Part shown: piece after piece, positions 52,948 to 60,772 of the stretch | Numbering within the stretch: the first letter of the stretch is position 1 | How the letters are laid out: every line of letters starts with the position of its first letter | Source of the DNA: Bifidobacterium goeldii | GTDB lineage: Bacteria; Actinomycetota; Actinomycetes; Actinomycetales; Bifidobacteriaceae | Direction of reading: 5' to 3' | DNA length: 64,000 nucleotides | NCBI RefSeq assembly: GCF_003951095.1 | Contig: NZ_QXGL01000001.1 | Location: 248,001 to 312,000, forward strand | Notes under the pieces: generated by a model | Told to the model about the DNA's origin: nothing | Seen by the model: the letters and a program-made list of their open reading frames with translations, nothing else | Database searches by the model: none | Program-made: the position numbers and the translations under genes

Positions 52948-53148
52948 TTAGTCGCTCATGTCAGCAGTGATCAAAGCGAGCACACGCAAAGGCACGAAAC
53001 CAAAGCCAACCAGTGCAGCAATCGCGTTTTCGACTGGATGCGCGCACGCCATGTGCGTCAGCAGCCAAAACAAGCACGCTACGAGCAGGATCATGAGCAC
53101 GAGGCCTTGCGTATACGGGTAGTGAGGCCGATGCTGTTTAGCGCTCAT
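52948..53148 (-). CDS. Small two-TM membrane protein
   Basis: A 66-residue protein (MSAKQHRPHYPYTQG) with helices LVLMILLVACLFWLLTHMAC and AIAALVGFGFVPLRVLALIT. ATG 53148 has GTAGGAG upstream, overlapping the end of the antirepressor gene. Possibly a superinfection or early takeover factor; unknown. Confidence 0.65.
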   Translation of the reverse strand: MSAKQHRPHYPYTQGLVLMILLVACLFWLLTHMACAHPVENAIAALVGFGFVPLRVLALITADMSD

Positions 53149-53150
53149 TG

Positions 53151-53918
53151 TTACGCTCCTACTTCCAAGGGCGTGCAACCCAAATATTTCTGGATCAGAT
53201 ACTGCTGTCCTTTAGGCGTGACTTTCGTGGTGAAATTCACGGTCGTATGCCCATCACTGTGCTGGATCGCGGTTTCTTTGACTTCAAACAGGCCCAGATT
53301 CATGCTTTTCTGTGTTGGCATGTTCGGGCTACCGTTACGCTTCATCAAATAACCGTCTTCACGGAGTGTTTTAAAGAACCGTGTTTGCCCGGTGTCGTAA
53401 CCGTTTTGTTTAAGGATTTTTGCAAGCTCGCCGATTAGGATGCTGCGTTTTGACGTGGCAACCGCGTCCGCAAACAGCACTTTCGGCGCTTGTTCTTCTA
53501 ACTGTTGTTTCTGTTGGTCGAGGGTCTTCTGGGCGATCAGTAGGGCGCGTGCCATTGTTTCCTCCGGGGATTCCCCGACCGGAATATAGCCGCCGGTCTT
53601 ACGAATCTGGGGCAGTACCTCATGCGTCACCCAACGCTGGAACGTTTTCGCCGCTGGTTTACGACTGCGCATAATCAACTTGTACAAGCCCGGCTCGCTG
53701 ACGATCAGGGGCGAACGGCCACCGTTCTGAGCAACCCCAATACTGTTGGGGTTGACTTTAGCCGCCTCGTCGTTTTCGAGAATCTTGCGGACGGTATCGG
53801 TGCGAATTTCGAGGATGTCGCAGACGTCCTTGGCGACGAACCACGGCTCACCCTGCTCATCGGTCAGCGCGCGAAGCTGATTGCCGTTGAAATCGAACCG
53901 TTGAATATCGGCGCTCAT
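53151..53918 (-). CDS. Phage antirepressor (BRO-N and KilAC domains)
   Basis: A 255-residue protein. Residues 1-105 are a BRO-N domain (EPWFVAKDVCDILEIRTD, SEPGLYKLIMRSRKPAAKTF, FQRWVTHEVLPQIRKTGGY). Residues 140-255 match the KilAC/ANT domain (AKILKQNGYDTGQTRFFKTL, DGYLMKRNGSPNMPTQKSM). Such proteins antagonise repressors during induction. Early operon, directly after a 59-residue gene. Confidence 0.9.
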   Translation of the reverse strand: MSADIQRFDFNGNQLRALTDEQGEPWFVAKDVCDILEIRTDTVRKILENDEAAKVNPNSIGVAQNGGRSPLIVSEPGLYKLIMRSRKPAAKTFQRWVTHEVLPQIRKTGGYIPVGESPEETMARALLIAQKTLDQQKQQLEEQAPKVLFADAVATSKRSILIGELAKILKQNGYDTGQTRFFKTLREDGYLMKRNGSPNMPTQKSMNLGLFEVKETAIQHSDGHTTVNFTTKVTPKGQQYLIQKYLGCTPLEVGA

Positions 53919-53919
53919 G

Positions 53920-54099
53920 TCATGCCTCCTTTGCGAGTTTCATGGTTTGGCTGGGGGTGAGTCCGTGGCTGCGTCCGATGCGGACGAGGCGGGCTGGGTT
54001 GTTGAGGTTTTCAGCCTTCTTGACTTCTTGCAGGAGCAGGCAGTGATTCACGTCGTGATAGCCGCCGGCGGCAATGTGCCCACACTCATAGACGCTCAT
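53920..54099 (-). CDS. 59-aa early protein
   Basis: A 59-residue protein starting MSVYECGHIAAGGYHDVNHC and ending MKLAKEA. Cys/His pairs near the N-terminus may bind zinc, and the C-terminal helix pair (PARLVRIGRSHGLTPSQTM) resembles part of a helix-turn-helix. Its start overlaps the stop of the Cro-like gene, and its stop lies 2 bases before the antirepressor start, so all three are coupled. Confidence 0.65.
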   Translation of the reverse strand: MSVYECGHIAAGGYHDVNHCLLLQEVKKAENLNNPARLVRIGRSHGLTPSQTMKLAKEA

Positions 54100-54359
54100 G
54101 CGCTGGTCTCCATTTCCTGCTCTTGGGTGGATTTGATGGCGCTATCGAGAACCTTCACTGGGTCAGCTCCGATAGCTCGTGCAGTCCCAAGGAATGCGCT
54201 AAGGAGCATGTCAGAGGATCGGAGTCTGTGCGTGACGGTGTTCCGGTCCACGCCAGTTTTTTGCGCTATCAGTTTCTTCGGCACCTCATCGAGAAGCGAC
54301 TTGTCTCGAAGGCTCTTCACGGCCGAAGAGGCCTGTTGTTTAGCAAGTGCAATTTGCAT
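54096..54359 (-). CDS. Cro-like helix-turn-helix regulator
   Basis: An 87-residue protein, first gene of the leftward early operon. VPKKLIAQKTGVDRNTVTHR is a clear helix-turn-helix near 26-45, and RAIGADPVKVLDSA parallels ICEVCKADPVKVLKRV in the divergent repressor, so both belong to one family. One operator copy (54341-54352) lies inside its first six codons, suggesting autoregulation. Confidence 0.85.
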   Translation of the reverse strand: MQIALAKQQASSAVKSLRDKSLLDEVPKKLIAQKTGVDRNTVTHRLRSSDMLLSAFLGTARAIGADPVKVLDSAIKSTQEQEMETSA

Positions 54360-54416
54360 GTCTACAGTTTTAGCACTTGCTATATATTTTTAGCAAGTGC
54401 GGCGTGTCACTTGCTA
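54341..54416. promoter_or_regulatory. Four operator sites of the lysis-lysogeny switch
   Basis: TAGCA-CT-TGCTA at 54371-54382 is a perfect palindrome; related sites are at 54341-54352, 54391-54402 and 54405-54416. They fill the 67-bp gap between the divergent regulators and reach into the start of the leftward gene. Confidence 0.85.
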
Positions 54417-54426
54417 AAATGGCATC

Positions 54427-54936
54427 ATGCCGACTAAAAAATACGTTTGGAAAGACACTGATAACGCAGCTCGCGAAGCTATCTGTTATCTAGTAGCCGA
54501 TTCGCATCTTGGATACACAGGTGTCGAAAGAGCAGCCCACGGGGAAATTGGATATAACCGAGTCCGAGATCTCTGCCTCGGGCTAAAAGCACCTGCCCGC
54601 CTCTCTGAGTTTTTATTGATATGCGAAGTATGTAAGGCGGATCCTGTCAAAGTCCTCAAAAGAGTACTTGACCTTGCGGCGCATAAGGAAGTCTCTTATT
54701 CTGTCGACGCAATTATGGACGACGTTTATGGCGAAGCTGCCGATCGGGCTGCTAAAAAAGCGGAAAGGGAAATGTCGGTCCAGCCCCCTCAGGCTTCTGC
54801 TCCTGATGTTGATCCTGTCGCTGCTCGCGAGCAGGAAAAGTTAGAGCAGACCCGCCGCTTCCTCCGCGAGGGTGTCGGTATTGCCGCTTTGCATGATCCG
54901 CATAAGTTTGATCACGAGGGCGATCAAGACGCTTAA
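54427..54936 (+). CDS. Phage repressor (lysogeny)
   Basis: A 169-residue protein. The N-terminal 85 residues form a DNA-binding helical bundle (LGYTGVERAAHGEIGYNRVR, ADPVKVLKRVLD) related to the divergent Cro-like protein. The C-terminal 70 residues are charged and coiled (DRAAKKAEREMSV, REQEKLEQTRRFLRE). First gene of the rightward lysogeny operon, with ImmA-like peptidase downstream. A C-rich hairpin-like stretch follows at 54961-54998. Confidence 0.8.
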   Translation: MPTKKYVWKDTDNAAREAICYLVADSHLGYTGVERAAHGEIGYNRVRDLCLGLKAPARLSEFLLICEVCKADPVKVLKRVLDLAAHKEVSYSVDAIMDDVYGEAADRAAKKAEREMSVQPPQASAPDVDPVAAREQEKLEQTRRFLREGVGIAALHDPHKFDHEGDQDA

Positions 54937-55014
54937 ACGCATCGAATTCGACACGTTTACCCCCCCCAGTTATCCGGAAAAACCGAACAACCGGGGGTTA
55001 AGAAGGGAGTGATC

Positions 55015-55314
55015 ATGGAAGATCAGAACAGCCAGCAGGTGCAGATCGCGGTATACCAGACCGACGGAAAACCTACCGCAGTACAAGTCTCATACCGAGG
55101 GAATACGTATTGGGTGTCGCCAGAGGGCATGATCGACTATTTCGGCGTGAGCATATCCGCGATTAGCAAATATTTAGCAACCATGGGCACGGCAGACAAT
55201 CCAATTATTTCCAAAAAGGAAACAGTCTGGAATGAGGGCGTGAGATCAGTCCGCCACACCGTCACTCTCCCCTTGAGCGATTTTAAAAACCTCGCTCAAA
55301 AATCGGATGCGTAA
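55015..55314 (+). CDS. RhuM_N-like DNA-binding protein
   Basis: A 99-residue protein from ATG 55015 (MEDQNSQQVQIAVYQTDGK) with GGGAG five bases upstream. TYWVSPEGMIDYFGVSISAI, then SKYLATMG, resembles the N-terminus of RhuM/Fic-associated proteins. It overlaps the peptidase gene by one base. Possibly an antitoxin- or repressor-type partner of the peptidase. Confidence 0.75.
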   Translation: MEDQNSQQVQIAVYQTDGKPTAVQVSYRGNTYWVSPEGMIDYFGVSISAISKYLATMGTADNPIISKKETVWNEGVRSVRHTVTLPLSDFKNLAQKSDA

Positions 55315-55745
55315 TGATTACGCTCCCTGTCAATCCGCGCGACCCATACGGGCCAATGCGCATGAGCCTATATGCGAGCGCGCCCAGCCTAACCGTCATG
55401 AGCGACTATCTACCCGGCGATCTTGACGGCTTGTACTGCTTGGAGACGGATACGATTCTGATCGACCGGCGTATCGACTTCACGAGGAAGCGGTGTGCGC
55501 TGGTGCATGAGCTTGTGCACCGCTGGTATGGAGATGCTGGGAATGGCGTGTACTCCGTAAAGCAGGAGATGCGTTGTCGGCGTGAAACAGCGCGGCTTAT
55601 GGTTGACCCGCTCGAATACATCACCGCAGAGCAAACCTATGAAGGCAACATATTTTTGATCGCTCAAGAATTAGACCGCACCGAGCAGGTTATCTACGAC
55701 TATCAGCAACTGCTGTGTGGTGACACAAATTTGAGCCGCTTATAA
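55314..55745 (+). CDS. ImmA/IrrE-type metallopeptidase
   Basis: A 143-residue zinc peptidase with CALVHELVHRWYGD (HExxH near residue 64) and a downstream acidic helix (QEMRCRRETARLMVDPLEY). ImmA proteins cleave phage or ICE repressors on damage signals; here its likely target is the repressor at 54427-54936. Last gene of the lysogeny operon. Confidence 0.88.
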   Translation: MITLPVNPRDPYGPMRMSLYASAPSLTVMSDYLPGDLDGLYCLETDTILIDRRIDFTRKRCALVHELVHRWYGDAGNGVYSVKQEMRCRRETARLMVDPLEYITAEQTYEGNIFLIAQELDRTEQVIYDYQQLLCGDTNLSRL

Positions 55746-55853
55746 CAAAAATTCCCTTCTCGAGGTTGATAAGGCGAGAGGGGGACGCCGGCGGATACGC
55801 CAATATCCGAAGCTCCAGCAATTTTGAAGCATTGAAAGCAAAAGAAAGGGGCA

Positions 55854-55893
55854 TGCTTCACTTGCCCATCATAGTCGATGGGCAAGTGAAGCA
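55854..55893 (-). terminator. 17-bp perfect hairpin terminator
   Basis: 55854-55870 pairs with 55877-55893, loop 6 nt; on the minus strand it is followed by CCCCTTTCTTTTGC. It ends the DUF2335 gene; it may also stop the rightward lysogeny operon. Confidence 0.8.
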
Positions 55894-55904
55894 CACTCAA
55901 AATG

Positions 55905-56486
55905 CTAAGACTTATCTTTCCCCGAATCATCCGTTTTGAATGTGCGGCGCCCTTTGATCGCGTCAATAACCTGCGGAAGAAGAAGCGCTATACTGCCAGC
56001 AAAGCCAATAAGCGCGGCTGGATTCATACCGAGCGCAAAGAACACCACAGAACTAGTAAACGCTGCGGCTGGCATCAAAGAAAACACGGCACTCGTGAAC
56101 TTGTATACCCAATTCTCGGCCCGACGATCCTCCCGGTAAATCTCCACAAGCTGCTTCTGGTAGTCAATCTCAGAATGCAGAGAATCTTCAGCCATTCCCA
56201 GAATGCGATCCGCTGCCCCTGGAAGCACACGCTCATATCCAGCAAGCTCTTTACTGGACGGCAGCGGGCTAGACGTCATCTCGACATGGGACATGTAGCC
56301 GACTATTGGCGATCCATCGCCTTTCGAATCGCTCCGCCGGTCATAGTCCACGCCTTGTTTTGCAGTTCGAGAGAGGTCCGCATTTTCGGAGGCTCTGATT
56401 GGCGTATTCTTCCAGTCAGCCCGGCCATCATCCCCGTCTTGAACCCCCGAATTATCGCTCTCTTGGTCGACGTTCTCATGGGTCAT
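55905..56486 (-). CDS. DUF2335-like membrane protein (accessory)
   Basis: A 193-residue protein. The acidic disordered N-terminus (MTHENVDQESDNSG) precedes SPLPSSKELAGYERVLPGAA-DRI, a DUF2335 hallmark, then two membrane helices (SLMPAAAFTSSVVFFALGM, IGFAGSIALLLPQVIDAI). ATG 56486 has GGAGGG upstream; the frame begins 26 codons earlier. It stands alone between the lysogeny operon and integrase with its own terminator, so it is probably a moron. Function unknown. Confidence 0.8.
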   Translation of the reverse strand: MTHENVDQESDNSGVQDGDDGRADWKNTPIRASENADLSRTAKQGVDYDRRSDSKGDGSPIVGYMSHVEMTSSPLPSSKELAGYERVLPGAADRILGMAEDSLHSEIDYQKQLVEIYREDRRAENWVYKFTSAVFSLMPAAAFTSSVVFFALGMNPAALIGFAGSIALLLPQVIDAIKGRRTFKTDDSGKDKS

Positions 56487-56598
56487 CAGCCCTCCAATCC
56501 ACACGTTCGTCACCTGCATCATAACAAACGCAACTTGACGATATGTGAAAACGGTTGAAATCACGTGAAATTACGCGACGCAATAAGGAGTCCATATC

Positions 56599-57738
56599 AT
56601 GGCAAACATTACTAAATACCAGACCACTAACGGCGTCCGCTACCGGGTGCGCTATCGCAAACCAGACGGCACACAGACTGATAAGCGTGGGTTTAAGCGG
56701 AAGATTGACGCGGAGAATTGGGCGGCCGAGCACGTAACCATTGCGAAAGCGACCGGCGGTTATATTGACCCGCAGGCGGGCAAAACCACCGTCGGGCTGC
56801 TTGCCGAGGCGTGGCTGGCGAAGAAGAAGACCAGTGTCAAAGCGAGCACTTACCGGCCGTTGGAGATCACATGGCGTGTCCACGTTGCACCAGTGTGGGG
56901 AAACGTCCCGGTCTCGAAGATCGCGCGTGAGGACATACAGCAGTGGGTGACTAGTCTCAGTGAACAACGCTCCCCCACCGTTGTCATTCGAGCTCACGGA
57001 ATTCTTGCTGGCATCCTCGACGACGCCAAAAATGACAAAAGAATCGGTGATAATCCGGCGCGTAATGCCGAACTGCCGAGAAAACGCAGCCGACCGCATC
57101 GTTATTTGACCGCGGAACAACTTTACCGGCTGGCGGACTGTGCAGGATGGCGGCACGATATCATTCTCACGCTCGGCCTGTGCGGCATGAGATGGGGCGA
57201 ACTCGTCCCCTTACGCGTCAAAGACGTAGACCTTGACAAGCATCGTATCAATATTGGAGTGAGCGCGCCTATGGTAGGCATGCAGATCATTGCAGATGAC
57301 ACGAAGACCTACCGGACGCGATCGATCATGTACCCGAGCGTTTTGGACGAGATCATGCGGAAGCATTGCGATGGCCGCGCGACCGACGCTCTGGTGTTCG
57401 AGGCTCCCGGCCGCCCCGGTGAGATGATCCGCGAGCATGGAAACGCTACGGCTCGCTCTGACAGTTGGATGTGCGTGGCCATGCGACGTGCTGGCATCGA
57501 GGGGCGTATCCGCATCCATGATCTACGGCATACAGCCGCGTCTCTCATGGTGCACGCCGGCGCGAACGTCAAAGCCGTGCAGCGACAGCTTGGGCATTCG
57601 TCGGCGGCGATGACGTTGGACGTGTACGCCGATTTATTCGACGATGATTTAGACGAGCTGTCTGCTCGTATGGGTGACATGCTACTGCGTGAGAATGTGG
57701 GCAAAATGTGGGCAAACAATGTTTGCGAGGCTTCATAA
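56599..57738 (+). CDS. int: Tyrosine integrase
   Basis: A 379-residue integrase. The N-terminal arm-binding domain (NGVRYRVRYRKPDGTQTD) is followed by a SAM-like core-binding domain. The catalytic domain shows Arg in GLCGMRWGELVPL, HDLRHTAASL, LGHSSAAMTLDVY with the nucleophile Tyr. The last codons contain an arm-site repeat (57694-57714). It reads toward attR, 33 bases away. Confidence 0.95.
   Translation: MANITKYQTTNGVRYRVRYRKPDGTQTDKRGFKRKIDAENWAAEHVTIAKATGGYIDPQAGKTTVGLLAEAWLAKKKTSVKASTYRPLEITWRVHVAPVWGNVPVSKIAREDIQQWVTSLSEQRSPTVVIRAHGILAGILDDAKNDKRIGDNPARNAELPRKRSRPHRYLTAEQLYRLADCAGWRHDIILTLGLCGMRWGELVPLRVKDVDLDKHRINIGVSAPMVGMQIIADDTKTYRTRSIMYPSVLDEIMRKHCDGRATDALVFEAPGRPGEMIREHGNATARSDSWMCVAMRRAGIEGRIRIHDLRHTAASLMVHAGANVKAVQRQLGHSSAAMTLDVYADLFDDDLDELSARMGDMLLRENVGKMWANNVCEAS
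57694..57714. repeat. Integrase arm-site candidate, right
   Basis: Same 21-bp double ATGTGGGCA sequence as 17734-17754, here inside the 3' end of the integrase gene (encoding NVGKMWA). Confidence 0.6.
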
Positions 57739-57771
57739 TCTAGGCAGCAGTAGGTGTTTCGCGCTTGTCTT

Positions 57772-57861
57772 GTGTGGGTTCGAGTCCCACCGAGGGCACT
57801 CTTTTTAATCATTGGAAAAAGCCGCAAACCCTACTCTCACAAGGGTTTGCGGCTTTTTCGT
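57772..57861. repeat. attR (90-bp core repeat)
   Basis: Exact copy of 17593-17682: the 3' part of tRNA-Leu(CAA) and its terminator, without the 5' half of the tRNA. Confidence 0.97.
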
Positions 57862-57930
57862 TCAGCGCATCGCTCGAAGCGACAGCGGCAGCAGCCGCGC
57901 TTGACAGCCCACATCAGGACTACATCGGGC

Positions 57931-59757
57931 CTACTTTGTCTCCCAGCGCCGCTTGAGCAAGAACGCGGCGGCCTTAGGCTGACGGTCACGCGTGAACGCG
58001 CCCTTCTTATTGCCATCGACGCGCATAATGCCCTCTCCAGTCTGGAAATCACACAGATTCCACATTTGCTCACCGGTCACAGCGTCGAACATGTCGAACA
58101 CCTCATGCTGCATCGTCAGATAGTCGCACTGGTACTCTTCACTCCATTGCACGCTGGGCAGCTTGTGTACGCCAGCTTCAGTGTCTGCACCGTATTCAGT
58201 AAACACGAACGGCTTGTTTGGCTCTATCTGCATCCAACGGTTCATCTCGTCGATAAACGCCGTCTTCGCAGCAGCCAGCTGATACCCTCCACTCACATAC
58301 CATCCGTAATACCGGTTCAGACAGATCACATCAGCGAAACAATGGCATTGATCTCGCCCGGCGGCCGCCATCATGAGGTTCGTGTAAGTAAGCGGACGGT
58401 GCTGAGGGTCGAGTCCACGCGCATAGGCAAAAATCTCCTCAAAATACGGGACAGCTGAATCAGCCGCAGAATCCGGCTCGTTCATTAAGCTCCACATGAT
58501 CACGCTAGGATGATTGCGGTCTCGTTCAAACAATTCGCGCAACGCCGCCTTATGAACTTCAAGTGTGCGTGTGCGCACCTGCGGATCGTCGAAGAAGCTC
58601 CGATTGCGCGCATCATCGGACGATGCGGCATCAAGGAAGTTCATCAGGCTTTTCATGAAGCCAACTGCTGCACATTCATCGATGACAAGGAAACCCTCAC
58701 GATCAGCCATCCGCAGCTCATCCTCCGCATATGGATAATGCGAAGTGCGAAAGGAATTCGCACCAATCCACTTCATAAGCTCAAAATCGCGCTTAGTTAC
58801 AGCGGGATTCTCACCGCGCCCGTTGACCACACTGTCCTCATGCCTACCAAATCCCTTAAGATACACTGGCCTGCCGTTGACGAGGATATGGCGGCCGTGC
58901 ACTTCGACGGTACGAATGCCAATATCGTCGTAATACCGATCGATGACCACTGGCGTCGCAGCCGTATCAGAGACGATGGTGAATTCGATACGGTACAGGT
59001 AGGCTGCGCGCACATTCCACAGGTGGGCATCCGGCACATGTAAGGTGCCATGCTCTCCTTCAGAACTGGCAACGACTGCGCCGTCTTCATCTCTTAATGT
59101 GACTCGTACCGGATGCGTACCGTTGGTTTCCACCGTGTAATGGACGTCAGCACTGCCATCGTCATGAATCTCGTATTCGGTTGTGTATCCAGTGACGGCC
59201 TCCTTCGGCACGGCAATCAGACGCACTGAACGCTGCAGTCCGGCGTAATTGAAGAAGTCAAAATAGGGTTCGGAAACTTTCGTACCATCCGGCAGTCTAC
59301 TGGTCTGGCCAGCGGGCAATGTTGAGTGGTTAAGCTCGTTGTTGAGCCGTACAGCGATGCGATTGGGTTTATTCCAATGCACTGCGTCGTTGATACGCAC
59401 TGCGAACGGCGTAAATCCTCCCTCATGCGATCCGACAACAGTACCGTTGACAAACACCGTGGCGCGATGGGTGGCCGCATCGAAGCGCAGGAACACATCG
59501 CGATCACGCCATTCTCCGGGCACCATAACATCTGTTTCATACCAGAAGTCGCCGGTGTATTCGCGATGATACTTGTCAGTGAACAAGTCGTTGAAGCTGG
59601 CAGGAACCGGTACTTGTTCAGGGTGTTCTAGTCCGCGTGTCGGCCATCCGTCACGCTCTCCCCTTTCTTGCGGGTCAAGGGCGAAATTCCACATGCCATC
59701 CAAGCTCTGAATGCGTCGGGTCTCGGTCACCTGCGGGTAGAGCAGAGCACCATCCAT
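57931..59757 (-). CDS. uidA: Beta-glucuronidase (GH2)
   Basis: A 608-residue GH2 enzyme. Jelly-roll N-domain (DFWYETDVMVPGEW), immunoglobulin-like middle, TIM barrel with acid/base Glu in SLMNEPDSA (about 427) and nucleophile Glu in FTEYGAD (about 521). The NKKG motif near 583 recognises the glucuronate carboxylate and separates glucuronidases from galactosidases. No signal peptide: cytoplasmic, acting on imported glucuronides. ATG 59757 follows AAGGAG by six bases; an ATG two codons earlier abuts the site. No transporter or regulator is adjacent. Confidence 0.95.
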   Translation of the reverse strand: MDGALLYPQVTETRRIQSLDGMWNFALDPQERGERDGWPTRGLEHPEQVPVPASFNDLFTDKYHREYTGDFWYETDVMVPGEWRDRDVFLRFDAATHRATVFVNGTVVGSHEGGFTPFAVRINDAVHWNKPNRIAVRLNNELNHSTLPAGQTSRLPDGTKVSEPYFDFFNYAGLQRSVRLIAVPKEAVTGYTTEYEIHDDGSADVHYTVETNGTHPVRVTLRDEDGAVVASSEGEHGTLHVPDAHLWNVRAAYLYRIEFTIVSDTAATPVVIDRYYDDIGIRTVEVHGRHILVNGRPVYLKGFGRHEDSVVNGRGENPAVTKRDFELMKWIGANSFRTSHYPYAEDELRMADREGFLVIDECAAVGFMKSLMNFLDAASSDDARNRSFFDDPQVRTRTLEVHKAALRELFERDRNHPSVIMWSLMNEPDSAADSAVPYFEEIFAYARGLDPQHRPLTYTNLMMAAAGRDQCHCFADVICLNRYYGWYVSGGYQLAAAKTAFIDEMNRWMQIEPNKPFVFTEYGADTEAGVHKLPSVQWSEEYQCDYLTMQHEVFDMFDAVTGEQMWNLCDFQTGEGIMRVDGNKKGAFTRDRQPKAAAFLLKRRWETK

Positions 59758-59813
59758 ATGCATCTCCTTATGTATATGTCGTTCGCGCCTCGTCAGCGCT
59801 ATCCATGCAGACA

Positions 59814-59835
59814 GACCGTCAGCGGACCGTCAGCG
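59814..59835. repeat. Tandem 11-bp repeat upstream of uidA
   Basis: GACCGTCAGCG occurs twice in direct tandem (59814-59824, 59825-59835); a weaker CGTCAGCG is at about 59791. It lies 57-78 bp upstream of the uidA start in the gap shared with the divergent Nudix gene. The rest of 59764-60056 shows no gene. Confidence 0.45.
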
Positions 59836-60056
59836 GATCGGAGGCGACAACACCATCGTCTTTACGATAGACGCCGGATCCGCGATGCATGGTGGAACGA
59901 AGACTGTTTGTCGCTTACAGCGCAATCGGCGTCGCCTCTGAAAACCTCTATGTATCACACGCCAGAATACGATTTCAACCTGCGTCGCTACGAACTGAAC
60001 ATGTCTTGCGCACTTACAATGTGAATAGCATGTCAATCCAGTGAGAAAGGGATGTC

Positions 60057-60656
60057 ATGAGTAACGAAACCTATCGCCAATTCGATCCATGGCGGCCAGC
60101 ACCATTCAAAGAGGAAGCGCGCAAACAGATCGTTTCCAGTCATTACTTTAACGTCGACCATCTCACTCTTGAATCGCCACAATCTGGGCGCTTTGACCGG
60201 TACGTGTTGCACGGCAATAATGGCGACAGCGTTGGGGTGCTCGCAGTCACCAGCGATGGTCAGATTCCATTAGTCGAGCAATATCGCATTCCAACACACC
60301 GCTGGACTCTAGAAATTCCTGGCGGTCACGCCTCCTCTCCCACTGAACGCGCACAAGATGTAGCAGTACGCAAATTACGTGAAGAAGGCGGCTACGAAGC
60401 CAAGGAATTCGTCCAGTTCACACGTTTCATTGAAGAGCCCAGCTTTTCTTCGCAATACACTGCACTGTTCCTCGCTACTGGACTTACTCCGGTTGAGCGT
60501 TCTGTTATCGGTCCAGAATCGCCACGTTCTGACGTTCGACTCTACACAGTCGATGAAGCTATGGAACTAGTCAACAACGGCACGATCGTCGATGCAAAAA
60601 CTATAATCGCGATAGTGCGCTTGCACGGTGGCTTGCTCAAGCACATTAAAGGCTAA
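60057..60656 (+). CDS. Nudix-family protein with altered Nudix box
   Basis: A 199-residue protein resembling ADP-ribose pyrophosphatases (VLAVTSDGQIPLVEQYR, IPGGHASSPTE). The box reads VRKLREEGGYE: the EE pair is kept, but the first Glu of REUxEE is Lys, and the spacing G to first E is one longer. Activity may be changed or lost. AAAGGGATG precedes the start. Expressed divergently from uidA, converging on pyruvate kinase. Confidence 0.82.
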   Translation: MSNETYRQFDPWRPAPFKEEARKQIVSSHYFNVDHLTLESPQSGRFDRYVLHGNNGDSVGVLAVTSDGQIPLVEQYRIPTHRWTLEIPGGHASSPTERAQDVAVRKLREEGGYEAKEFVQFTRFIEEPSFSSQYTALFLATGLTPVERSVIGPESPRSDVRLYTVDEAMELVNNGTIVDAKTIIAIVRLHGGLLKHIKG

Positions 60657-60670
60657 ACAGGTTATCAACG

Positions 60671-60709
60671 CAATGAGCCCCAGACCATTCACAGGTCTGG
60701 GGCTCATTG
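60671..60709. terminator. Bidirectional terminator between Nudix and pyk
   Basis: A 16-bp perfect stem (60671-60686 with 60694-60709), 7-nt loop, between convergent genes. Confidence 0.88.
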
Positions 60710-60772
60710 CTATGTACTGCTCGTTGAGGTAGATCGCTGCGCGTAATCTACCTCAACTGAACAGTGGTCACA

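Larger units (their letters stand above)
17593..57861. mobile_element. Integrated siphovirus-type prophage, about 40.3 kb
   Basis: A perfect 90-bp direct repeat (17593-17682 and 57772-57861) brackets a full set of phage modules: lysis, tail, head, packaging, replication, switch and integrase. The head module with HK97-type capsid, MuF protein, tape measure of 1101 residues and tail chaperone frameshift indicates a long-tailed siphovirus. Most genes look intact; the visible defects are a stop codon inside the primase-helicase and a possible G-tract frameshift in a tail gene. Confidence 0.97.

Noticed and set aside
57754..58458. Open frame starting inside attR
   Set aside because: It begins in the tRNA fragment and runs antisense to beta-glucuronidase; no support.
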